From contig CAIIXF020000002.1 in assembly GCA_903813345.2 (NCBI GenBank), forward strand, positions 19,608,455-19,672,454: 64,000 bases of DNA. The letters are read 5' to 3'. A model generated the notes under the pieces. It did no database searches, had not been told where the DNA came from, and saw nothing but the letters and a program-made list of their open reading frames with translations. This DNA is from Owenia fusiformis. Taxonomy: Eukaryota; Annelida; Polychaeta; Sabellida; Oweniidae. The position numbers and the translations under genes were made by a program. Position 1 is the stretch's first letter, and every line of letters begins with the position of its first letter. Of the stretch, positions 1-12,300 are shown one piece after another.

Positions 1-372
1 TATTTGGTTTTTAACTTTATCGCATTTCAATAGCCACCCCCTTTTCAGAAGTTGTTAATATATTGTAGGAGAAACTTTTGAGATATTTAAATTGAGAAAA
101 ACAAGATCCTCTTTTTAGAAAATAAACCTAACATTTATAGAAAAGTGACAAGGTGGGGTCATAATCCATAATTTTTCAGAGTTTTTGATATTTTATTATC
201 ATAAGGACTTCACTTGAAAGAAAACATATTGTTTTAATAAAGACCACTGTATTGGACAGAACATACTCAAGGTTAAATATATGATTGTCCAAAATCACTT
301 GCCTTACTATACACGGTCCTTTGAAATGGAAATATCAGGATGGCATTTACCATACATGTATGATTGTTCCAG

Positions 373-3300
373 GCTGATCAATTAGCTGCAGGCCTGATAG
401 CTCTTGGTGTAACTAAGGGAGATAGAGTTGGTATATGGGCACCCAACTGTTGGGAGTGGATATTGGCTCAATATGGTACAGCTAGGGCAGGGATTATATT
501 GGTAAGCTACCACTAGATTAAGAGATTTATTCACTCTACAGCTAGGGAAGGGATTATATTGGTAAGATACCACTAGATTAAGAGATTTATTCACTTTACA
601 GCTAGGGCAAGGATTATACTGGTAAGCTACCACTAGATTAAGAGATTTATTCACTCTACAGCTAGGGCAAGGATTATACTGGTAAGCTGCCGCCAGATAT
701 AGGGATTCATTCACAAAAATTCAAGGCTCTACTGGAATGAGTAAAATTTGGTTTACTGGTTTAATACTGGTAAGTCAATTTTCAATTTTCCTGAGACCAT
801 ATTTATCATGAGATTCACATATGTGTTCTTCTGAGGGTATACCAGCAGCCGTTTAGATGAAAGGTTTAACATGATGTATTGTTACGCATGTTCCTCTCAT
901 TTGTAAGCTCATATCAGACATCCGTAAAGATGTTGCGACCTTAGATTTGTCAAAATGTTATTGTTATTGTTAAATTGAGAAAAATGCAACAGATACAGAC
1001 AATATGAGTAGTCTTTAGATATTGTTTACCTTAAGTAGATTGTAAACAAATTAACATTAGCATTTCAAATCAGGAAAAGTTGTTTACTTAAATTATTTAA
1101 TTTATAATTTTATAGGTGAATATCAACCCAGCTTACCAGACAATGGAACTTGAGTATGTCTTGAAGAAAGTTGGTTTGAAAGTCCTTATAACAGCAGAGA
1201 AATTTAAGACACAAGACTACTATGAGATGTTGTTTCATATCAACCCAGAACTTGCCTATTCCCCCGCTGGTGATTTGAAAAGTCGCAGGTAGTAACACTG
1301 ACTCATTGAAATATTTATTTTATATAATCTTTGAAACCCATCAGTTCAAAATTGGTTATTATAATTCATTAATAACATTTTTAGAAGTTGTATGTACAAA
1401 TACCTACCAATACCTAACAAGCAACTTTTCAAAGATAATTTCCTGGCATGTAAAATTTTACAATTTAACGAATAGAATGTAAAATATTTTACAGCTTGCC
1501 TGAACTGAAGACAGTTGTCATGATTGGTGAAACAAAACATAGGTAAGTCATCAGGAACCAAAACAGTAGAGCCATAATGAGGCTAGATGTTGTTGTTAGA
1601 CACCAATGCCACCATTTTAGTTGAAAAATCATCTGAATAGATATATTTCTGTAAAATTTTGGCTGACCACATATATAATATAGAGCTATTTGTATTGTAT
1701 GGTATGGTATGGTATTGTATTGTATGGTATGGTATTGTATAGTATGGTATGGTACTATATGGCATGGTATGGTGTTGTATTGTATGCTATGGTATTGTAT
1801 TGTATTATATGGTATGGTATGGTATTATATGGCATGGTATGGTATTGTATTGTGTTGTATTGTATTGTATGCTATGGTATTGTATTGTATGGTACAATAT
1901 GGTATGGTATGGTGTTGTATTGTATGCTATGGTATTGTATTGTATTGTATGGTATGGTATGGTATTATATGGCATGGTATGGTGTTGTATTATATGCTAT
2001 GGTATTGTATTGTGTTGTATTGTATGCTATGGTATTGTATTATATGGTCTTATATGGTATAGTATGGTGTTGTATTGTATGCTATGCTATTGTATTGTAT
2101 TGTATGGTATGGTATTATATGGCATGGTATGGTGTTGTATTGTATGCTATGGTATTTTATTGTATGGTATTGTATTGTATGGTATGGTATGGTATTGTAT
2201 TGTATGCTATGGTATGGTATTATATGGCATGGTATGGTGTTGTATTGTATGCTATGGTATTGTATTGTATGGTATGGTATGGTATTGTATGGTATGGTAT
2301 TGTATTGTGTTGTATTGTATTGTATGCTATGGTATTGTATGGTATGGTATGGTATTATATGGCATGGTATGGTGTTGTTTTGTATGCTATGGTATTATAT
2401 TGTATTGTATGGTATTATATGGCATGGTATGGTGTTGTATTGTATGCTATGGTATTGTATTGTATGGTATGGTATGGTATTATATGGCATGGTATGGTGT
2501 TAAATTGTATGATATGGTATTGTATTGTATTATATTATATGGTATAGTATGGTATTGTATGGCATGGTATAGTGTTGTATTGTATGCTATGGTATTGTAT
2601 TGTATGCTATGGTATGACATGGTATGGTGTTGTATTGTATGATATGGTATTGTATTGTATTATATTATGTGGTATAGTATGGTATTATATGGCATGGTAT
2701 GGTGTTGTATTGTATGCTATGGTATTGTATGGTATGGTATGGCATGGTATGGTGTTGTATTGTATGCTATGGTATTGTATTGTATTATATTATATGGTAT
2801 AGTATGGTATTATATGGCATGGTATGGTGTTGTATTGTATGCTATGGTATTTTATGTTATGGTATGGTAATTGCATTGTGTCATTTCAGGGGAACCATGA
2901 CTTTTGCTGAGTTGATGCAGGCTGGAACTAATAAGCAGTTGGCCTCTGTCAGAGACATGCAAGCTAAACTACAGTTTGATGACCCTATTAACATACAGTT
3001 TACATCTGTAAGTTCTGTTAACATATGTACAGTTAACACAGTACAGTTTACTGTAAGTACAGTTTACTGTAAGTACAGTTTGCATATGTTAGTACAGTTT
3101 TCATATCTAAGCGCAGTAAAGATCAACATCAATTTTATTGAGTCTTGCCCATGTGTTGGGGGGAAAATCATCTCAGTAACTTTTCATAAATCATGAGAAC
3201 TCATTGTTACACAAAGGCTGAATTTTACCTTTACCCTGGAATAATTTTAACTTTTCATATTGCCTCTTGTACCACATATTGTGGTTTTGCAGTCTCATAC

Positions 3301-6300
3301 TTTCAGGGTACTACAAGGACACCAAAGGGTGCAACATTGTCCCATCATAACATCGTAAATAATTCATACTTTCAGGGTACTACAGGGACACCAAAGGGTG
3401 CAACATTGTCCCATCATGACATCGTAAACAATTCATACTTTCAGGGTAATACAGGACACCAAAGGGTGCAACATTGTCCCATCATAACATCGTAAACAAT
3501 TCATACTTTCAGGGTAATACAGGGACACCAAAGGGTGCAACATTGTCCCATCATAACATCGTAAGCAATTCATACTTTCAGGGTAATACAGGGACACCAA
3601 AGGGTGCAACATTGTCCCATCATAACATCGTAAACAATTCATACTTTCAGGGTAATACAGGGACACCAAAGGGTGCAACATTGTCCCTTCATAACACCGT
3701 AAGCAATTCATACTTTCAGGGTAATACAGGGACACCAAAGGGTGCAACATTGTCCCATCATAACATCGTAAACAATTCATACTTTCAGGGTAATACAGGG
3801 ACACCAAAGGGTGCAACATTGTCCCTTCATAACACCGTAAGCAATTCATACTTTCAGGGTACTACAGGGACACCAAAGGGTGCAACATTGTTCCATCATA
3901 ACACTGTAAAAAATTCATACTTTCAGGGTACTACAGGGAAACCAAAGGGTGCAACATTGTCCCATCATAACAACATAAAACATTCATACTTTCAGGGTAC
4001 TACAGGGAAACCAAATAGTGCAACATTGTCCCATCATAACATCGTAAGCAATTCATACTTTCAGGGTAATACAGGGACACCAAAGGGTGCAACATTGTCA
4101 CATCATAACATCGTAAACAATTCATACTTTCAGGGTAATACAGGGACACCAAAGGGTGCAACATTGTCCCTTCATAACACCGTAAGCAATTCATACTTTC
4201 AGGGTACTACAGGGACACCAAAGGGTGCAACATTGTTCCATCATAACACTGTAAAAAATTCATACTTTCAGGGTACTACAGGGAAACCAAAGGGTGCAAC
4301 ATTGTCCCATCATAACAACATAAAACATTCATACTTTCAGGGTACTACAGGGAAACCAAATGGTGCAACATTGTCCCATCATAACATCATAAAACATTCA
4401 TACTTTCAGAGTACTACAGGGAAACCAAAGGGTGCAACATTGTCCCATAATAACAACATAAAACATTCATACTTTCAGGGTACTACAGGGAAACCAAAGG
4501 GTGCAACATTGTCCCATCATAACATCGTAAAAAATTTATACTTTCAGGGTTCTACAGGGACACCAAAGGGTGCAACATTGTCCCATCATAACATCGTAGA
4601 AAATTCATACTTTCAGGGTATTACAGGGACACCAAAGGGTGTAACATTGCCCCATCATAACATCGTAAACAATTTATACTTTCAGGGTAATACAGGACAC
4701 CAAAGGGTGCAACATTGTCCCATCATAACATCGTAAACAATTTATACTTTCAGGGTACTACTAGGAGACTAAAGGCTGCAACATTGTCCCATCAAAGCAT
4801 TGTAAACAATTCATACTTTCAGGGTACTACAGGGACAACAAAGGGTGCAACATTGTCTCATCATAACATCGTAAACAATTCATACTTTCAGGGTACTACA
4901 GGGACACCAAAGGGTGCAACATTGTCCCATCATAACATCGTAAACAATTCATACTTTGTTGGTATGAGACTTGGATACCATCAAAGGTAATAATGTACAT
5001 ACGGTACATAAGCATGCTTTAATGGTGATAATAGTGACCACTGGCCGTTATGAAAATGAATAAAAGTATGGTTATTAGTACATGTTCATAAGAATGATTG
5101 ATGAAACTACACATATATTTTTTTGATGTTCATATGTTAAAAAACAGTTTAGTGACCCATATGTTGGAGAGATTGACTTGATTAAGATTGGCATAGTCTA
5201 ACTTGATTAGGATTGGCATAGTCTAAGCTCCTTAGGATGTAATACATGTATCTTGTAAAACAATTTTGTAAATAAATGAAATATTAAATTAAAGGGTGTG
5301 GTTAGACTAGTAAATGGTTAGTCTTACTTGTATTTTAGTTCACACAGGATATGTGCGCCAGTGCCACTTTACCATTGCTTTGGTATGGTTCTAGCCAGTC
5401 TTCAGTGCATAACGCATGGTGCTACAATTGTCTATCCATCTCCTAGCTTTGAGCCTGAGGCAGCATTACAAGCTGTACATGATGAAAAGTATGTACCGTA
5501 TAGGTTTACAAATAGTGTGTATAGGTTTCATATTTCTTGTGGGTCTATGCTTGTAAAAGGTGAAGACCATTATACGTTATATCACCCCTTTTTCTGTACT
5601 GTAAGGTAAAAAGTAACAAAGGGCAAACTAAATCTAGATAAGAGCAAAAAATATGCATAAACTCTCACATTTGCACGCATTTAAATAATAAGAATATTCC
5701 TTTCGTTTAATAGAATTCAGACAAAAAATAATTCCACTGGAAAGAGCGCTGATTGTTTTTATTTGATCCTTTCAGATGTACATCATTGTATGGGACACCA
5801 ACCATGTTCATAGACATGCTAAATTTACATGATTTTGACATCTTCAACCTGGAAAGTCTAAGCACAGGTAAAAGATCAATTTTGTTTATTTACTATAGAC
5901 TATGTGTGCGTAGGGGCCCACCTCCTACCCCCTAGGATGGGCTCAGAAAAAAATATTGGCCTAAAACTTTTAAGGACCCTGTTAGTGGCCATTACCTGGC
6001 CTTTTTGGGCCTTATTTTTTAATTTTAGGTCAAATCACTTTGTCATTATCGCCGATTACCTTCAATATTTCCACTAGAGACTGCTGGATATCGATCTAAA
6101 GTTATACATTATTTCTAATTTGATGAGAGATCATCATTATTCGTGCAAAAGTCGTGTAAAAGTCGAGAAACATTAAAAAGAAACCAGAAAGTTCACGACC
6201 TTGACATGCGCAGAACATCTGCGCAGTAGCTTTTGAAATTTCTGAATGCCGATAAAGAACAATTCCTTCATTCATTATGGACTATTTGGAGACAATATTA

Positions 6301-9300
6301 GCATGGTATGGTGTGGGAAGCACCCATCGATAGATATGTATCGAGAGGATGCATAGAATTACAAAACGCGTCGTGTTTACAGCAGTTTTAGGGTAAGTAC
6401 TCTATTATCGCCCGCTCCTGGATTTTGAGAAATATTTTTTTCCTGATATATTCTTCAATTCTTGTTGATTCCTCGATGTTTCTTGAACTTTGTGAAGCGG
6501 GGTGGGCGCTTATTAGAGAGTGGGCGGTAATTACAGAGAATACGGTACTAACTTTGGATTTATATATTTTACTGTTTACTGTGTTGAAGTTACTAAGTTA
6601 ACAATTATGCTGCCCTCTATATGTAAACTGGATTAATAGGTATCAGTGATCTCCCCATCATTAGAGCAAGTGGGCACTGCATCCCTTGAGATTTTAAAAA
6701 TAGGCTTGCACCCCCACCTGAGAATTCATTTGCAGCCACTTGAAAATGAGAAAAAGCATGAAAAATAGGCATATTTCAAATGGAATAAATTGAGAAATTA
6801 AGAATTTTGCACCCACCTGAGCGAAATCCTTGGGAGAACACTATGAAGTGCTGCCCTCTTTTTAATCTATTGACTACCCAGAGTGATGAGATTTCTTTTC
6901 ACCTCAGAAATGACCTTGAAATCCAGATCGACCTGATAATCGGTCACAATTTTTTTCACTAAGGTTGCTCCAATTTACTCAAAAAATTTCTTAAAATGTG
7001 TAGAAATTATCTCTGTTGTCTAATTCTATTAATTGAGCATCACTTGTTGAATATGTAAGAACTAAATTGTCAAAAGCTGGTAAAAATGAGAAATTCTCTG
7101 GTTTGATCTGATTTTAGAGCCTGAGATTCAAGGTTTATGTAACAAAATTCAAATACACATAAATAGGGGAACGCTTTTTTTATCAGTTATCATAATTCCA
7201 AAATGGTTTGATAAGGCCTAATATGACTTAATTAATGAGAAAGAATTGCCTTTGACCTTGTAATAATTACTAGACTGATAAAAAAATGGTTCAATAAGGC
7301 CTGAGATGACTTCATTAATGAGAAGGAATTGCCTTTGACCTTGTAATAATTAACAATTGATTACTACAATAGTGCAATGTCTAGACAGATAAACTGAATG
7401 ACTTGGCCTTAATATTGGATTTGCCTTGATTGAGACCAAAATGATAATAAACAACAGCACTTAATAGGTCAACATGGCTTGATTCAAGATAAACCTTTTG
7501 CTTAACACAAACACCAAATGACAGTTATTGTGACCTACTGTGACTTTCTAGCTCTGTCAAGGGCCCTTATGTGTTAGCAAATGACAGTTATTGTGACCTA
7601 CTGTGACTTTCTAGCTCTGTCAAGGGCCCTTATGTGTTAGCAAGTGACAGTTATTGTGACCTAATGTGACTTTCTAGCTCTGTCAAGGGCCCTTATGTGT
7701 TAGCAAATGACAGTTATTGTGACCTACTGTGACTTTCTAGCTCTGTCAAGGGCCCTTATGTGTTAGCAAATGACAGTTATTGTGACCTACTGTGACTTTC
7801 TAGCTCTGTCAAGGGCCCTTATGTGTTAGCAAATGACAGTTATTGTGACCTACTGTGACTTTCTAGCTCTGTCAAGGGCCCTTATGTGTTAGCAAATGAC
7901 AGTTATTGTGACCTACTGTGACTTTCTAGCTCTGTCAAGGGCCCTTATGTGTTAGAAAATGACAGTTATTGTGACCTACTGTGACTTTCTAGCTCTGTCA
8001 AGGGCCCTTGTGTGTTAGCAAATGACAGTTATTGTGACTTACTGTGACTTTCTAGATCTGTCAAGGGCCCATATGTGTTAGCATTATTATAACTTTTGGA
8101 ATTGATAAGACTAATGTGGCGTGTGACAATGTGACAATTGTTTTAATGCAAAATAAAACTAAGCCTAAGCCTGATGTATTATATTCTGAAGGCTGTTTAT
8201 TCTAGGTCTAATGGGTGGTTCTAACTGCCCACCTGAGATCATGAAACAAGTCATAGAACGCCTACATATGCCTGATGCCACAGTATGTAATTGCTTCAAA
8301 TGCAGTGCATCCTGCAATGCAGGATCCTGCAGTTCATTGCTTCACATGCAGTGCATCCTGGCTAAACCCTGTTTACATATAAAAGGAGCACAAATTGTTA
8401 ACTCACATGGGTGTCTGCTACTGTAATCGCCCACTTGTCTGTCCGTCTGTCTGTCTGTATGTTCGTCTGCCAATCTGTCAACACATTGGTGGCAGATTTG
8501 CATAATCCTCCGCAACAAATCTAATAGTTTTACTATAAAATTATTTCATACTTGTCTCTTAAATGAAACTTTAAATGGTGGCCATTTTATTGAAGAAAAT
8601 CAGGTCGTCAGCCTTTTTTGGTGAATACTTTACAAGTTTTCTATCAATTTGCTTGACATTGTGCATTTACATTACTTTATAGGTTAAGAATAATGTCTAA
8701 ACGTTTTTGCTAAACATGTAGCAAAGATTCAAAATGGCCTTCACTTTAATTTTCAAAATATCACTTTTTATGTTATAAATCCAAAAGTGGGGCATTGATT
8801 TGCTTGAAACTATACAGGCAGCTAAATGTATAGGTAAACAATAAATGTTTAGAAGCTTTGATGAAATAGCTTGTAGAATTTAAAAATGGTCGCTTCTTTT
8901 ATTGCTGAAAATCATGTTTTCAGCTAGCTGTTTGGTCTCAAGTTAAAAAGTATTTAATCAATTTGCTTGAACTTGTACAGCTATCATATTGATGTTAATA
9001 TAATGTTTACATGTTACTACAAAACATGTCACAAGGATTCATAATTGCTGCCACTTTTATTGTTATATGTTATGAATCCAAGTTTTACATCGCAAGCTTT
9101 GCTTGAAATTGGGTGGGTGGGGAGCAGGCATCTTGATAAATTCTTGTCTCCAGGATTTTAGCCAAACCATTTGAGGGATCCATCTGAAATTTTCAGGGAT
9201 GTTCCTACATATATGAAATTTTAGACATGCTAAGCTTTTTGGCATTCTGGGTAAATTTTCTTAAAAGGTGGACATTTGGATTTTCCGTCCTGAAATCTTG

Positions 9301-12300
9301 TCTGTGTAAATTAATTGTCTGATCACCCCTCATGTATTTAAAAGCTCTTATTTCTAGGTATAATGGGTGGTTCTCCTTGTCCACCTGAAATCATGAAAGA
9401 AGTTGTTGAGCGTCTTCATATGCCTGATGTCACAGTACGTAAAACAGTGAAACCCATATTAGTGAACACCTCAAGTCTGTATCTAGAAAACACCCCTTCT
9501 CAACACATATTCCACTACCTTCTGTATAAAATTGCCCACCTGAGATAATGAAACAAGTCGCTCAGCGTCTTCATATGCCTGATGTCACAGTACGTAAAAC
9601 AGTGAAACCTTTCTTAGTGAACACCTCAAGTATGTATCTAGTAAACACCCCTTCTCAGCACATATTCCACTACCTTCTGTATAAAATTGCCCACCTGAGA
9701 TAATTAAAACAAGTCATAGAGTGCCTACATATGCCTGATGTCACAGTACGTAATCAGTAGCTTTCTGATTAGGAATTGCTTCACATGCATCCTTAACCTG
9801 GCTAAACATATATAAAAGGAGCACAAATTGTTAGCTCACATGGGTGTTTGCTATTGTAATCACCAACTTGTCTGTCTGTCTGTGTATGTTTGTATGCCCT
9901 TCTGTCAACACATTGGTGGCTGATTTGTATAATCCTCCGTGACAAATCAAATAGTTTTACTATAAAATGTGTCTACATAAAGTCTTCAATTATCTCATAC
10001 TTGTCTCAAAAATGAAACTTGCCTCATTTCAAAATGGTGGCCATTTTTATTGTAGAAAATCAGGTTTTCAGGTCTTTTTGATTAGTACTCCACAAGTTTT
10101 GTATCAATTTGCATGACATTAGTGCAGGTACATTGCTTTATAGGTTAAGAATAATGTCTAAAAGTTTTTGTTAAATATGTAGTAAAGATTCAAAAAGGCC
10201 ACCACTTTAATTTTCAAAATATCACTTTTTATGTTATAATCCAAAAGTATTGCATTGATTTGCTTGAAATTATACAGGCAGCTAAATGTATAGGGAAACA
10301 ATATCTAGAAGCTTTTATGAAATAGCTTGTAAACTTTAAAAATCGGTCACTTCTTTTATTGCTGAAAATCATGTTTTCAGCTAGCTGTTTGGTCTCAAGT
10401 TAAAAAGTATTTAATCAATTTGCTTGAAATTGTACAGCTATCATATTGATGTTTATATAATGTTCACATGTTACTACAAAACACGTCACAAGGATTCATA
10501 ATGGCTGCCACTTTTGTTGTCATATGCTTTGAATCCAAGTTTTACATCGCAAGCTTTGCTCAGTCTGTCGGCCGACGTTATAAACCCATTGTTGTTTACC
10601 GGTTTTTAAAAAAAAGTGCGTAGTAATAATTTCGGCATTTTCGAACTACTTGTTTACGCCCGATTGGGCATGGTTTTTAACGAGTTGTTTAACAATCAAG
10701 ATGTTACTTTAATAAAATAAAAATAGTATGCCTATAATAATTAGTACCTCCTCTTTCTAATGGTGTTTTTTTCAACTGCCCAAAACCACGGGAAATGGGT
10801 ATAAAATGCGTTGGAAAAGGGGCTACTTTTAACATTTTTGAACTTCGACTTTGTCTGATTAATTCATAGAATAATTTATTTTTATGATTCATTTTAGATC
10901 GTACAAAAGTTGGATAATGTATCGAAAATCATGCTCATGAAAAAATTATTTAGATTCACTTTAAATCCAACGATCGTTACAGTTTTTACTAAACCTCAAA
11001 CTTAAAACGGCTCATTTCTTACACAAATAACGCGTTTGACGACACAAATCACTGGTCTAGCTGTAGTTTCTCTCTCTAAAGTTTAGGCATTTCGCACACC
11101 AAATAAATATTGTTATATAAAAAATATGTATCACCCATTATTCGCGGAATGTATTTAATTTCATGTATACGAAATATTTATCTGATCCAATAACGATTAA
11201 GTATTCATTTTTCAATTTAAAAATACGAAAACTGCTAAAACGGGGCTAATATTGGGACAAAAATTACGTGTGACGTAATTATTTCTTAAATCATGCATTT
11301 TCGTCATAGAAATCTGGAATTAAATTTAAGGATGAATATTTAATGCAAAATATATATAAGACGACCACAGCGTGAGCAATATATCGAATTTTAGGCACAC
11401 AAAAAACAAGAATGATTCAATTAAACATGAAAAATTGTTACAGTTTTTACTATAATGAAAACTCTAAAATGGCGTCATTTTAGCCCAAAATCCAAGTTGA
11501 CGACATAAATAGTTCATGAATGTATTTCAGTTGACATCAAGCTTGAACATGAAATTCGCCCATTGAAATTCCAAATAAAACGATCGAAATGACATAAGTC
11601 TCGTAAAGGCGTATTGTATAATGTGTACGCCAAATATCAAGTTATGAAATTGAAAAATCAATCTACAATAAGACACTTTGAAAATAGTATTAGGGTTTAA
11701 AGATACGGACACTTTTGAACAATTAATCTATTCTAAAGACGGATCGTTTTCATTTCTTGAAGACGAATGTTCGAAATTCGAATTCAAGATGCCCATTTTG
11801 TGTAGAAAATATGTTTTCATCCGATTACATTACACATGTTCCAAATAACAGCTAAGAGAAAAAGCGTTGTGATTGGATGAAGTAGATGGATTTGGTACAT
11901 TTGTTTCCACTATGGGCGCATTTAAAACGGCGCCATATTTTACGGCACAATTTCTGCTGGCCTGCGAATCTTTTTTAGCCCGTCATTCCAATCGGAATGA
12001 TGATTATATGTATAAATTCCGTATTTTTAGAATAGACAAGAGTGTAATTTTTTCCTCTTTCAGTTAAAATATTCTCATTTATGATATGGAATAGTTCACA
12101 CCTCATGTACCATGGTACTAAACATGTAATATGGACATTAAACTCACGAACACGTACTGTGCTCCAATTTTGACTGATTTATGTAAATCCAAGAGAATCG
12201 TCTTAGCTTCTTATGCGCGCTGTAAATGAATTTTTATACTAGTCTACATAATATTTTTCTTAATTGTTTCTCATTAAATTCGAAGTCATATAATAGAAAC

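Larger units (their letters stand above)
8283..10560 (+). repeat. Exon-plus-intron tandem duplication (about 1.15 kb unit) in ACSF2
   Basis: The intron after copy A (8283-9357) is repeated after the truncated copies (about 9746-10560) and, past the large insertion, at 24254-24501. Shared landmarks are CTCACATGGGTGT, the TGTCTGTC run, TTTTATTGCTGAAAATCATG, GTTTTACATCGCAAGCTTTG and TTTGAGGGATCCATCTGAAA. This is the duplication that multiplied the 77-bp exon. The inner part with the Cys-free GTCTGTC run resembles terminal sequence common in molluscan repeats. Confidence 0.85.

Noticed and set aside
1690-2870. Long overlapping open frames rich in M, V, W, Y and G
   Set aside because: They are translations of a pentanucleotide satellite in an ACSF2 intron; the 5-bp period keeps several frames open without coding.
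3474-4736. 420-codon frame made of repeated P-loop motifs ([12 protein letters not shown])
   Set aside because: It is the minisatellite derived from intron end plus exon; two single-base deletions and the lack of a matching downstream exon frame argue against it being a real repeat protein.
7513-8083. CRISPR-like regular repeat array
   Set aside because: Units are directly tandem with no unique spacers, and the DNA is animal intron.
9534-9745. Fourth and fifth usable copies of the ACSF2 77-bp exon
   Set aside because: Both lack the exon start and an acceptor, and one has a frameshift.
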